Assembly: GCA_003142355.1 (NCBI GenBank)
Contig: PLMF01000035.1
Location: forward strand, 43,696 to 59,387
Reading direction: 5' to 3'
From: Bryobacterales bacterium
Lineage (GTDB): Bacteria; Acidobacteriota; Terriglobia; Bryobacterales; Bryobacteraceae
Length of the DNA: 15,692 nt
Below, in pieces: positions 1 to 7,011 of this stretch (its first letter is position 1; the number at the start of each line of letters is the position of its first letter). The notes under the pieces were generated by a model. It worked only from the letters and a program-made list of their open reading frames with translations, ran no database searches and was not told where the DNA came from. Position numbers and translations under genes: made by a program.

Positions 1-1647
1 GCGCGCCATACCCAGGCGCTCGCGCCAGCGCTGGGCGATGTCGAGCGCGCCGGCCCAGTATTCCAGCTCGAAGGTGGGATTCCAGGTTTCGCGCGGTGGA
101 TGGTTTTCCTGCGCGGGGATGACCGGCGGGCCGAGCACATAGCGGCCGGTCCTGGAATCGAAATACGCGTAGGACGCCATGAACTCGGCGGATTCGAAAA
201 CCATCTCGTGGTAGCGGTCCACCGTTTCGCGGTTGGGATGCGCGCGGTAGCACAGCTCGGCCATGGCGATGGGGTGCGGCTGCTGCCAGATGAGGAACGG
301 GCCGATGTTGGACGGGCTGTCGCGGCCGTCGGGCGCGGTCATTTTCGGCCAGCGCGCGCCGGTGTATCCCTGGATGCGGGCCTTTTCCCGCGCGGAGGGC
401 AGGATGGCGCCGTACCAGCCGAGGCTGCGCTCGAGCAGCGGCGCGCGGCCCCACGGGGCGAAGTGCGCGGCGTGCCAGTAGTGCATTTCGAGATGGAACT
501 TGCCGTACCAACTATTGCAGGTGAGGCCGGTTTCCTGCGGCGGGAGCGAGCCGGCGCACTGAATGGCGGTCTGGTATTGCGAAAGTACGATGCGGCGCTC
601 GAGTTCCCGGGCGCGTGGGTCGCGGCTGCCGGAAAGATCGACCGCGCCGCCGCTGGACCAAAAGCCGCTCCAGTGCTCGCGGCTGGCCGCCAGAGTTTCT
701 TCGGCGGTGGGAAGAGTGGAAGGGCCTCGATCCGGTTTCCGAAACTCGCAGACGAAATCCAAGCGGTCCGCCGCCGGCCGCAACACAAACCGATGCGGCC
801 CCTCGCGCTTCATTTCGCCCGCCGTCTGCCAGGCAATGCCGACGGAGTATCGATCGCCGTCGAGCTGGCGGGCGATGTCGAGGCGCTTCGAGCCGCTGGC
901 CGTTTCCGTGCTCCGGTGCTTTTCCGGATGGCTCCAGTCGGCGGCGTTCATGGCGCCCGATCCGTACGGAAACTCGAAGCTGACCGGGACGCGGCCGCGG
1001 ACCCTCACCGCCAGCAGGTCGAGGGTCGGATGGCAAGCGGTTTCGACCACCACGCGCTGGCCGTTCCACTGGAACTCGCTGCGCAGTATGCCGGTCCACA
1101 GGTCGAGCGTCTGAACGGCTGCGGCGACGTCGCCGGGCTTTTCGATCAGAAAGCCGATCTTTCCCAAGTGCAGCCGGTGCGGGTTCTCGCGCAGCCAGTT
1201 GAACAGTGGCAATTGCCCGTCCGAGCTACTGGCATACCCGACCTCGCGCCCATAGGTATCGAACATGGCCAGCCGCAAATCCGAGGGGCCTTGTCCACTC
1301 GGGTTGGGGACGGTGTGCCAGCCCCACTGCGACATTGTGCAGAGCGGCATCTGCCGGTCGTAGAGCCCCGGGAAAGTCTGCAGGCCGGTGGCGTCGGCCG
1401 TGAACGCGAACTCGCCGTTGCCCAGCGAGAGCGGAGAGCGGCCGTCGAAGCCGCGCAGCACCGGGTTGTGACGCTCCACCACCGCGCGCCGGCCGATTGC
1501 GGGGCGGGCGGTCTGCGCGCACAGGGCGGCGGGCGCCGCGCCGAGAAACTGACGCCGGGAGAATCTCACTGGCCGGCCCTGGATCTTCTCGCGCAACTCG
1601 CCGGCGGCGAGCTTCTGGAGCAACTCCGGCCGAAGCGGGGGTGTCAT
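1..1647 (-). CDS. Tat-exported six-hairpin glycosidase-like protein (GH65/GH95-like fold), 3' end outside window
   Basis: The frame is open for 549 codons from ATG at 1647 to the window edge, so the C-terminus is missing. Residues 30-35 read SRRQFL, a twin-arginine signal, followed by a short Ala-rich stretch ending near CAQ; export is therefore expected. An N-terminal beta-rich region (from about residue 55, LGNGEFAFTADATG) is followed by a helical part with the aromatic and acidic stretch KFHLEMHYWHAAHF (about residues 383-396) and NPTFELEYW (about 522-530). In six-hairpin glycosidases such stretches line the active site, and the Glu residues there are candidate general acids; this is from family knowledge, not proven here. 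The substrate cannot be read from the sequence. A GGGAG lies about 14 nt upstream, so the start is only moderately supported. A 553-codon plus-strand frame over this gene is a codon-bias shadow. The gene-free repeat region upstream must hold its promoter. Confidence 0.75.
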   Translation of the reverse strand, partial: MTPPLRPELLQKLAAGELREKIQGRPVRFSRRQFLGAAPAALCAQTARPAIGRRAVVERHNPVLRGFDGRSPLSLGNGEFAFTADATGLQTFPGLYDRQMPLCTMSQWGWHTVPNPSGQGPSDLRLAMFDTYGREVGYASSSDGQLPLFNWLRENPHRLHLGKIGFLIEKPGDVAAAVQTLDLWTGILRSEFQWNGQRVVVETACHPTLDLLAVRVRGRVPVSFEFPYGSGAMNAADWSHPEKHRSTETASGSKRLDIARQLDGDRYSVGIAWQTAGEMKREGPHRFVLRPAADRLDFVCEFRKPDRGPSTLPTAEETLAASREHWSGFWSSGGAVDLSGSRDPRARELERRIVLSQYQTAIQCAGSLPPQETGLTCNSWYGKFHLEMHYWHAAHFAPWGRAPLLERSLGWYGAILPSAREKARIQGYTGARWPKMTAPDGRDSPSNIGPFLIWQQPHPIAMAELCYRAHPNRETVDRYHEMVFESAEFMASYAYFDSRTGRYVLGPPVIPAQENHPPRETWNPTFELEYWAGALDIAQRWRERLGMAR

Positions 1648-1730
1648 GGCGCCCAGTCTAACTCCCGCCGCGACACGGTGTCTATCAAGTTGACAGCGCG
1701 CCTGCCTGTTAGAACGGTCGAGCACCCCAC

Positions 1731-1869
1731 CCGTGTGACGCATCTGGTGGGGGGGGTGTGAGATTATTATTTGCGACGTTTTAAGCTCCTCTTTTTCAAC
1801 GGGTTGAGGTGGCGGAGCGAGATTTTGTGACGCATCGGAAGGCACTTTTTCGCAAGATGCGTCACACGG
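1731..1869. repeat. MITE-like element with perfect 15-bp terminal inverted repeats
   Basis: CCGTGTGACGCATCT at 1731-1745 is the exact reverse complement of 1855-1869. An extra internal copy of the 11-bp core TGTGACGCATC lies at 1826-1836, so the right part also forms a smaller hairpin with 1856-1866. The element is 139 bp and has no plausible coding frame. The flanks share ACGGTC and ACCCCAC blocks (1714-1730 and 1870-1883), an imperfect direct repeat. Mobility is inferred from structure only. Confidence 0.55.
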
Positions 1870-1888
1870 ACGGTCAACCCCACGCGAG

Positions 1889-2020
1889 ATGCGGAACAAA
1901 GCATCAATCGGGAGGTGTGCGGGGCGGCGGCGATCCGAAAATGCCGAACGAAGCCAATCCGCGGGGGTGGGGGGTACGGCAAGACTGCCTGGGCCACAGG
2001 TGCGGAACGAAGCCAATCCC
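1889..2020. repeat. Degenerate direct repeat, core GAACGAAGCCAATCC
   Basis: Two near-identical units, GCCGAACGAAGCCAATCC (1943-1960) and GCGGAACGAAGCCAATCC (2002-2019), lie 59 bp apart. A more decayed third unit, GCGGAACAAAGCATCAATCG, begins near 1890. Short frames through this region give repeated NEANP-like peptides that look like translated repeat rather than protein. No gene is seen between 1648 and 2239. Confidence 0.5.
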
Positions 2021-2227
2021 ATTTTCGAACAGTATGGCAAAGCGGGAACCCTCTCTGTTTCCAGTGTAGGACCGGAGTAGAGCGGTTTGAGCGTATGTGC
2101 ATGAATCGATTGGCTGAAATAGTTGTGACCGAAAAAGGTTTACTCGGTTCGGCGGCGAGGGAAACCCCGCCAGTGTCTTTTGGGTTCCCATTACTGCTAT
2201 TGTGGGAAGTCGCGGAAAGGTGCGAAA

Positions 2228-2233
2228 GGGAGG
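2228..2233 (+). promoter_or_regulatory. Ribosome binding site of the small lipoprotein gene
   Basis: GGGAGG six bases before ATG 2240. It decides the start: an in-frame start 20 codons earlier would place this site inside the coding region and bury the lipoprotein signal peptide. Confidence 0.7.
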
Positions 2234-2239
2234 ACATTT

Positions 2240-2593
2240 ATGAAGCGAATTGTCTTGCTGCTCGTCAGCCTGTTTGTCGTGTTCCTGTCCACGGGCTGCG
2301 GCCCCAGCGACGTAGAGAAGCGTGCCCAGCAGGTGGCCCAGGCCAAGGACGACGCGCTGAAACTGCGCCAGCAATTGGCCCAGGCCAAGTCCGGCGCCGA
2401 TGCCGAAAACGTGCTCCAGCAGATGATGAAGGTGCTGAGCGACGCCAGTCTGACCGTCGAGGCCATCCACTATACGGAAGCCGAGCTGAAGGATTACGTG
2501 AAGGCGGCCAGCGCTTTGGAAAAACCGGCTCCGCCGCCGCCCAAGAAGGCCAAGGCGGTGGTGCATCACACCAAAGCCAAACGCAAGGGGTGA
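2240..2593 (+). CDS. Small predicted lipoprotein with coiled-coil body and Lys-rich tail
   Basis: 117 residues, family not recognised. Residues 1-20 form a lipoprotein signal peptide: MKR, a hydrophobic stretch, then LSTGC with Cys20 as the likely lipidated residue. After Cys20 comes GPSD, then a charged helical region (about 25-90) rich in Ala, Gln, Lys and Glu with heptad-like spacing, so a coiled coil is likely. The C-terminus is PAPPPPKKAKAVVHHTKAKRKG-like: a proline run followed by a strongly basic tail, which could contact peptidoglycan or another anionic surface. The general plan resembles small envelope tethers such as Lpp, but no sequence homology is claimed. The start at 2240 is chosen for its strong GGGAGG site and the signal peptide. 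A 5-bp stem (AACCG/CGGTT, 2593-2608) sits on the stop codon but has no T tract. Confidence 0.7.
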   Translation: MKRIVLLLVSLFVVFLSTGCGPSDVEKRAQQVAQAKDDALKLRQQLAQAKSGADAENVLQQMMKVLSDASLTVEAIHYTEAELKDYVKAASALEKPAPPPPKKAKAVVHHTKAKRKG

Positions 2594-2708
2594 ACCGCTC
2601 CAACGGTTGGGTAAGGTCGACAGGGAGAGTGCAGACGCACGGGTTGGCCAGGCGGCCGCCTTAGCCCCATTTCTCACACACCGAGACCGAGGCTTTCCGC
2701 AAAGGGGC

Positions 2709-2738
2709 GAAAACCAGGGGACTGAAAACCAGGGGACT
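2709..2738. repeat. 15-bp tandem duplication
   Basis: GAAAACCAGGGGACT occurs twice head to tail (2709-2723 and 2724-2738). The second copy is the outer part of the left arm of the inverted repeat that follows, so the end of the element appears to have been duplicated. Confidence 0.7.
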
Positions 2739-2828
2739 GACGGATGTGTCCACGCGGCGATGTGCCGACACGGTGTTTGGCGAGGGGGAGGGCGCGCCTT
2801 GGGACACATTCGTCAGTCCCCAGGTTTT
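2725..2828. repeat. Palindromic intergenic element, 27-bp imperfect inverted repeat
   Basis: The left arm at 2725-2751 (begins AAAACCAGGGGACTGAC) pairs with 2802-2828 with two mismatches, around a 50-base centre. It contains no protein-coding sense. It lies between a plus-strand gene (ends 2593) and a minus-strand gene (ends 2850), where such repeats often collect and can help end transcription from both sides. It resembles REP/MITE-type elements; other genomic copies cannot be seen from this window. Confidence 0.65.
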
Positions 2829-2849
2829 CGACGCCGTGAGAAATGCGGG

Positions 2850-3860
2850 TTAGGGCAGAAACCGCCCCGAGCGGTAGTCCTCAATCAAGTCTTCGATCAG
2901 CCTGACGGCTTCCGGCGGGAAGCGCCACGTGCTTTCCTGCAGCAGGTCCTGGAGTTGGGGGATCACCTCGGCGTCACGGACGAATTCACTGGTGCGCGCG
3001 CGGCGCACGAACGGTTCGCACTCCGGAAAGCGCGTGAAGAACTTGTCCATTCCCTTGGTGCTGTAGTCCTGGCCGTAAATGTGAAGCGAGCCGTTCGACT
3101 CGCTGTACGGCCCCACCAGCACCTGGCGGCCGGTCTTGGCCGCCAGGCGCGCCGCCAGCCGCGCCTGCAGGTTTGTGATGCCGATCAGATTGTCGCCCCA
3201 CGCCTTGAACAAGTCGCGGCTGCGCCACATGGCGTGCATGTGCAGCAGCAGCCGCCCACCCGAATCTTCGATGGCCCGCAACTGCACCTCGCCGAGGCAA
3301 GGCATGTCGGACACCATGAAAAGGTCGATCTCGGGCACGCGCGTGGTGGCCACGGCACGGCGCGTAATCGGATCGCGCGCCAGCTTGTCCAGAATCATCT
3401 CGAGCTGGTCCATGGTGCCGCCGTCCGCGCGCGGATAGGCCACCAGCCGCTGATGGTAGCAGTAGGGCCACTCGGTAGCTTCGAACTCCTCGCCGGCGCG
3501 CACCTTCCGCAGCAGCTCGCGGTAGGGGACCACGAGGTGGTCCTTGGCGCCGAGGAACTCGGCGATGTACTTGCCGCGCTCGCAATAGCTGAGCACGGGA
3601 TAGCGCGGCTGTGCGAACGGGTCGCGGATGCGGATGGAGACGCGCGCGTCCTTGCCCGGCGGGTCCAGGTAGGTGCCGTCCAGGTTACGGCGGTCATACT
3701 GTGTGCGCAGGGTGCAGCCATTGAAATGCACGGCTGCCAGCGCCAGATAGTAGGCTTCGGGAATCGAGCCGGCTTCGATGTGGAAGGCGGGCAGCCGCCC
3801 GTCGGTTGCGGAAGGCAGGGTAGTCTCGCTCAAGATGGCTCCGAGGGCGCATGGTAGCAT
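2850..3860 (-). CDS. Divergent thymidylate synthase-like (ThyA superfamily) protein
   Basis: 336 residues from ATG 3860. Thymidylate synthases methylate dUMP using methylene-tetrahydrofolate; relatives hydroxymethylate dCMP or dUMP. Visible family signatures are RRAVATTR (the phosphate-binding Arg region), SDMPCLGEVQ with Cys188 in the position of the catalytic nucleophile of PPCHxxxQ, WRSRDLFKAWGDN matching the QRSxDxxxGxPxN segment, and GSLHIY matching GDxHxY. The overall match is closer to the archaeal-type branch (RSNDMxxAWPxN) than to E. coli ThyA. The usual His after PC is Leu here, so the activity may differ. The start is uncertain: TTG 3833 has GGAG five bases upstream and would give 327 residues (Cys179), while ATG 3860 has no clear site. 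It lies 26-53 bp downstream of the minus-strand secreted protein gene. Antisense frames are shadows. Confidence 0.65.
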   Translation of the reverse strand: MLPCALGAILSETTLPSATDGRLPAFHIEAGSIPEAYYLALAAVHFNGCTLRTQYDRRNLDGTYLDPPGKDARVSIRIRDPFAQPRYPVLSYCERGKYIAEFLGAKDHLVVPYRELLRKVRAGEEFEATEWPYCYHQRLVAYPRADGGTMDQLEMILDKLARDPITRRAVATTRVPEIDLFMVSDMPCLGEVQLRAIEDSGGRLLLHMHAMWRSRDLFKAWGDNLIGITNLQARLAARLAAKTGRQVLVGPYSESNGSLHIYGQDYSTKGMDKFFTRFPECEPFVRRARTSEFVRDAEVIPQLQDLLQESTWRFPPEAVRLIEDLIEDYRSGRFLP

Positions 3861-3866
3861 ACGGGG

Positions 3867-3880
3867 CGCCCGCGCGGGCG
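3867..3880. repeat. Perfect 14-bp GC palindrome between two minus-strand genes
   Basis: CGCCCGCGCGGGCG equals its own reverse complement. It sits between the stop at 3887 and the start of the thymidylate synthase-like gene. It could be an attenuating hairpin, but there is no T tract, so a terminator call is weak. Confidence 0.4.
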
Positions 3881-3886
3881 AAGAAG

Positions 3887-4450
3887 CTATTGCTGGAAAT
3901 CCAGGTTCACGGGCGCCGCGGGCGTGGTGAACATAGCGGTCACGGGCGTGTCGCTGCCGACTGCTTCGAAGGTCACGCCGCTCAACCACACCGTCCCGGT
4001 CCCATCCAGAAGGATTCCGAAGTTCACGCCCGTGGAGCCCGCCGGGATATCCAGCACCACGCTGTAGGGTGTCCAATCCGTGGTCCCCTGGACCGGCCGT
4101 CCCTGCATGTTATCGAACCCCGCCGTGAGCGAGCCGGCGTCGATCCGCATCCAGAGACCGGCCCATCCGCCGACTTGGTCGGATTTCACAAAACCGGAAA
4201 AGCGTACGCGCTTGCCCGAGTAGCCGTCCGGCAGGAAACTCTGCATCAGCGTCACGAATCCGGTGGGATTGCCGGTGGCCGATCGCAACGCGACGCTCGG
4301 TTTGCCCGAATAGGTCACCGATGCGTCCGTGGCGACGGCGTATTGTTGCGGCGTCGATCCCGCCACGAACCATCCCTGCGGAACCGCCGCCGATAAAGAC
4401 AAACAAAAAACACACAAGACCAAGCTTGTCAAAAGAGTTGCGCGTCGCAT
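3887..4450 (-). CDS. Secreted jelly-roll (carbohydrate-binding-like) domain protein
   Basis: 187 residues. ATG 4450 is chosen because AAAGGAG lies about 7 bases upstream and the protein then begins with a Sec signal peptide (MRRATLLTSLVLCVFCLSLSAA, cleavage near residue 22). The mature part is one beta-rich domain: an early GWFVAGSTPQQY, then GKPSVALRS, a middle KRVRFSGFVKSDQVGGWAGLWMRID-type core, DNMQGRPVQGTTDW, and GTVWLSGVTFEAVG near the end. This order of strands is typical of galactose-binding-like/CBM jelly rolls. I recall similar domains attached to acidobacterial regulators, but here it stands alone and exported. The ligand is unknown. It is followed on the same strand by the thymidylate synthase-like gene, with no obvious functional link. 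Confidence 0.65.
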   Translation of the reverse strand: MRRATLLTSLVLCVFCLSLSAAVPQGWFVAGSTPQQYAVATDASVTYSGKPSVALRSATGNPTGFVTLMQSFLPDGYSGKRVRFSGFVKSDQVGGWAGLWMRIDAGSLTAGFDNMQGRPVQGTTDWTPYSVVLDIPAGSTGVNFGILLDGTGTVWLSGVTFEAVGSDTPVTAMFTTPAAPVNLDFQQ

Positions 4451-4993
4451 GGAGATCTCCTTTCGAGGGTCCCTTCCGGCCGTTGCAGCCGGCATCCATC
4501 TCAGCCAGAATTTCCTTTTTGGCTTCCGCCAGCGACAATTATACCCCTCACCGCTTCCATTGGAGCCTCTGGCCGACATGGATCTCGGAAACGCGGCAGG
4601 CTGGGGCCAGGCTCCTCAACTCCAGGATAGGCGGCGAGGGTACCAAGGTGCTTGAACGGCGTTCGCCGAACTTTGGGCGTGGGCCGCGAATGGTGACCGC
4701 AGGCCTCCTCGAAGGGGACTTTGGGGGCCTTTGCTGGTGGGAAGGGGATTTCGCAACAGCTATCCATGTTTGACGGGTGCCAATCCGCTGGGCCCATTCT
4801 CCGAGTGCCCGACGATCCGGCCGAGGCAGCAAAGCTTGAGACTCGGGCTTGCGCTACCATCAAAGATTGACAGCACTGCTTGAGCAAGCGCTACGGCAGA
4901 TTACCACAGCCGCAGGACATTCGTTTGGTGCCCGGCAGCGCATCGCAGGGGCAACGCAACAATCAACGAATTTCGCAGGTTGCAGGAGGGTCC
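4451..4993. other. 543-bp gene-free stretch
   Basis: Nothing here is convincingly coding. Frames of 34-150 codons exist on both strands but lack ribosome sites, family features or consistent composition. One small frame (4766-4870, plus) has protein-like wording but no ribosome site. A perfect TTGACA at 4867-4872 could be the -35 of a promoter for the zinc-ribbon gene; the best -10 (TACGGC, 4892-4897) is poor and 19 bases away. Confidence 0.4.
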
Positions 4994-5191
4994 ATGAACG
5001 ACCGCCTAGAGTTCGATACTGTGTGTCCAAACAACCACAACCAGACAGTTACATTCAGCCAAAAAGAATTCGAAGAATCGCTGAAGTCCGATACGCTGGT
5101 ATTCCACTGTAATACATGCGACACGAACTGGCCTCCATCCAGTGAAGAAATCGCCAAGCTTCGAAAGCACTTCTCGAAGGATTCAAGCTAG
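4994..5191 (+). CDS. Small zinc-ribbon-like protein of unknown function
   Basis: 65 residues with a strong AGGAGG site at 4984-4989, which fixes the start. It has Cys11-x3-His15 and Cys39-x2-Cys42 (FHCNTCDTNW), the spacing of a small zinc ribbon, and a Ser/Lys-rich helical C-terminus (SSEEIAKLRKHFSKDSS). No named family is recognised. Such one-ribbon proteins bind nucleic acid or act as small regulators, but no role is claimed. Base composition is visibly less GC-rich than the flanking enzyme genes and similar to the next gene, suggesting a shared, possibly acquired, origin. The next plus-strand gene starts about 300 bp downstream, so an operon is uncertain. Confidence 0.65.
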   Translation: MNDRLEFDTVCPNNHNQTVTFSQKEFEESLKSDTLVFHCNTCDTNWPPSSEEIAKLRKHFSKDSS

Positions 5192-5497
5192 GGCTCATCA
5201 GCATCCAGAGGACAGAGCGCTACTTCGCTTGCAAGCACCATCCGGCATTGGTTGTGAACCCCGTGGAGCCTCCGAGGCCTGGCGCTGGCCGACTTGACAG
5301 GACTAATCCGGCCCAACTTCCGGGTCGGCGACGATCCGTTCGGAGCAGGCCCGAGCGAACACCTCGGTGACCCTCTATCGATGTAAGAATAGTCTGAGAC
5401 GTGGACTTCGCCCGATTATTGGCCGCGGGTTTGTTTGCTCACCGGAAGACTCGAAGAAGCAGGTCATTGGCGAAGCTACCTCGCGGAGTGTGTAGAG
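5192..5497. other. 306-bp stretch before the HEPN-motif gene
   Basis: No gene or repeat is supported. A consensus TTGACA at 5294-5299 has no acceptable -10 at normal spacing. An alternative TTG start for the downstream gene lies at 5435, which would shorten this gap to 243 bp. Confidence 0.35.
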
Positions 5498-6247
5498 ATG
5501 CCCCAGGATGACGAGGTCGGTTCGATAACCGAACCGGTGAATCTGGAAAACTGGCTGTTCTTCGGGAACGTTCACGACCTGGAGGAGTTCGACTCTCTTC
5601 AACGGGCGTACTTTGACAACACAAAAGGCACCGCAAGTATACGGCTGGTGGTACTCGAAACCTGGATTCTGATCGATTACGCTATTCGGGGGCTGCTGAT
5701 CGCTGGATTTCAGATTCGTGGAATGGATCACGAGGAGCTAGACCTTCGCTATAACCTGCTTCCGCGAGGATTTCGAGAGTGCGTCAGTTTGTTGCGGAAA
5801 CTCTACGCCGTGAACCGGGTACTGCCTGCCGAACCTGAACGATTCCTGACATTATCAATGCGCGCGTTCCGGTTTATCCGGGAGTTCGACCCTGGTCTGG
5901 TCGACCGCCTTCTGGCTGCGGAAAACGCTTATCTAGATGCCCGGAACCTCCCGGGGTGCAGCGCACATACCATGGTTCAGCTAGTCCGCTATCGATCCGT
6001 TTCAGACGATTGGCTCGATGTGGTGGCCCGCATAGATGGATCTTGGGAGAGCCGTGCAAACAAGCTGAATGCCGCGAGGAATTTAGCCGCTCACTGCCAC
6101 GATGAGAGGAGAATCGGCTGCAAGCTTGGCTTTGACGGCTCAAATGCTCTCGTACACGCAAAGGCAGAGTGCTGGACGCTTGCTAGAGAGTTGATCGGCA
6201 TCAATACTCTGGCCGCTGGAGGGCCAACTCCAGCGGAGGGAAACTGA
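5498..6247 (+). CDS. Hypothetical helical protein with HEPN-type RNLAAH motif
   Basis: 249 residues from ATG 5498 (GGAG 9 bases upstream); the frame also allows TTG 5435 (270 residues) without a ribosome site. The protein looks mostly helical: a central hydrophobic segment RLVVLETWILIDYAIRGLL, then amphipathic helices (FRECVSLLRKLYAVNR, LVDRLLAAENAYLDAR), and near the C-terminus ARNLAAHCHDE. R194-N-L-A-A-H199 fits the Rx4H motif (usually RNxxxH) of HEPN RNases, found in HepT toxins, Abi proteins and Swt1-like effectors. The motif is short, so HEPN membership is inferred from motif plus helical context. It is followed, convergently, by a VapBC pair, and preceded by a zinc-ribbon gene on the same strand. 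No transmembrane segment or signal peptide was identified. Composition is lower in GC than the flanks. Confidence 0.6.
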   Translation: MPQDDEVGSITEPVNLENWLFFGNVHDLEEFDSLQRAYFDNTKGTASIRLVVLETWILIDYAIRGLLIAGFQIRGMDHEELDLRYNLLPRGFRECVSLLRKLYAVNRVLPAEPERFLTLSMRAFRFIREFDPGLVDRLLAAENAYLDARNLPGCSAHTMVQLVRYRSVSDDWLDVVARIDGSWESRANKLNAARNLAAHCHDERRIGCKLGFDGSNALVHAKAECWTLARELIGINTLAAGGPTPAEGN

Positions 6248-6274
6248 TGGGCGTCTCTTAGCCGACGGAAGGCT

Positions 6275-6353
6275 AACTCTGTACGACGAGCGGACCTTCC
6301 GGACGGATCACGCGCCACTCGTAGAATGTGCACGCCGTGTCCCGCTCGCTGCC
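6275..6353 (-). pseudogene. Possible gene-tail remnant
   Basis: Downstream of the PIN gene on the same strand, a short frame reads FYEWRVIRPEGPLVVQS and then stops at about 6275. A partly similar nucleotide block (CGGGCGTATCACGCGCCGCTCG, near 7097-7118) occurs before the OsmC gene. It may be a duplicated remnant of a gene end; the family is unknown and chance is possible. Confidence 0.2.
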
Positions 6354-6731
6354 TTAAATCCGGATCAACCGGAGTGCTGGGTCAAGCCGTTTCAGATCAA
6401 GGGGGTCGCTGGTGACGATCGCATAGCCCGCCGTCTGTGCACATATTACGACGTGGGCATCGGTGATGTCCGATGTACTCGTCCGCGCGAGCAGCGCGCC
6501 GACGGCTTGAGCCTGCGATCCGTCCAGCGGGATTACTTCGGTTTTGCCGAACTGGATCATCCGCCAAAGGCGTACCTGCCTGGCCGGGTTCCGAATGACC
6601 TGCGCGAGGGCAGTGGCCGGGACGATAATCCGATCCCCGTCCTCCAGAGCCGTATCGAGGATGGAGAAGACCCGGCGGTCATTTCGTTCCAGCGCAATCA
6701 ACCCGCCGGCGTCGAAAACGACTCCGTTCAC
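6354..6731 (-). CDS. PIN-domain toxin RNase (VapC-like)
   Basis: 125 residues from GTG 6731. PIN toxins are magnesium-dependent RNases that cut tRNA, rRNA or mRNA until bound by the partner antitoxin. The acidic residues are visible in order: Asp7 in VVFDAGGLIALE, Glu15 in the same stretch, Asp88/Asp91 in SDITDAHVVICA, and Asp109 in VTSDPLDL. The start is chosen because the antitoxin stop and this GTG overlap as GTGA (6731-6728), the usual translational coupling, with GGAAGG just upstream; a longer frame to ATG 6788 would overlap the antitoxin by 61 bases and add an unlike N-terminus. The length is normal for the family. The gene seems complete. Confidence 0.85.
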   Translation of the reverse strand: MNGVVFDAGGLIALERNDRRVFSILDTALEDGDRIIVPATALAQVIRNPARQVRLWRMIQFGKTEVIPLDGSQAQAVGALLARTSTSDITDAHVVICAQTAGYAIVTSDPLDLKRLDPALRLIRI

Positions 6732-6994
6732 GCGGCCTTCCGCGGCTTGGTTCCGCGCCTTCGCGCCGAGAGCGTCTTTCTCGCCCACGCGCGTTCCTTT
6801 GGCTTGAGCGGTCCGCCCGTCTTCCTCAGCGCTTCCTCCACGATCGCGCGGAACTCGGCAGCATTCTCAAGAGATTTTTGGACGGCCTGTTGAATGAAAC
6901 CAGAGACGCTTGGGGAATTCTGGGCTGCGACACGCTTCCGGATCTGCTCAAGCTGACGGTCCGGCAAGGTGATAGTGATCTTCGCAGTGGCCAT
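6728..6994 (-). CDS. Ribbon-helix-helix antitoxin (VapB-like)
   Basis: 88 residues from ATG 6994. The N-terminus KITITLPDRQLEQIRKRV followed by SPSVSGFIQQAVQKSL is a typical ribbon-helix-helix: a DNA-contacting strand with alternating Thr/Ile, then two helices. The C-terminal part (FRAIVEEALRKTGGPLKPKERAWARKTL) is the usual toxin-wrapping arm. It should neutralise the adjoining PIN toxin and repress its own operon. An in-frame ATG at 7006 would add four residues (MVDG); neither start has a strong ribosome site, and GGTGG lies five bases before 6994. The order antitoxin then toxin, with a 4-bp stop/start overlap, is the classic arrangement. Confidence 0.8.
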   Translation of the reverse strand: MATAKITITLPDRQLEQIRKRVAAQNSPSVSGFIQQAVQKSLENAAEFRAIVEEALRKTGGPLKPKERAWARKTLSARRRGTKPRKAA

Positions 6995-7011
6995 ACCATC
7001 CACCATACCAT
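6991..7011 (-). promoter_or_regulatory. Candidate operator: two ATGGTATGG direct repeats at the antitoxin start
   Basis: On the minus strand ATGGTATGG occurs twice with a 12-bp period (7011-7003 and 6999-6991), covering the antitoxin start codon. Ribbon-helix-helix proteins bind short repeats spaced about one DNA turn, so autoregulation here is plausible. GGTCTC is also repeated just upstream (7028-7033 and 7037-7042). Confidence 0.35.

Noticed and set aside
100..1761. 553-codon open frame on the plus strand
   Set aside because: It lies antisense to the glycosidase, is Arg/Gly/Ala-rich without family motifs, has no ribosome site and runs on into the repeat region.
1767..2237. 156-codon minus-strand frame in the repeat region
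   Set aside because: Its translation runs through the MITE-like element and the degenerate repeat; no ribosome site or domain.
2607..3857. 416-codon open frame on the plus strand
   Set aside because: It crosses the inverted repeat and is antisense to the thymidylate synthase-like gene, which has recognisable motifs.
4766..4870. 34-codon frame (MFDGCQSAGPILRVPDDP...)
   Set aside because: Looks protein-like but is short, has no ribosome site and no recognised family; it may be a remnant of a longer gene.
5294..5299. Consensus TTGACA as a promoter for the HEPN-motif gene
   Set aside because: No acceptable -10 hexamer at 15-19 bases downstream.
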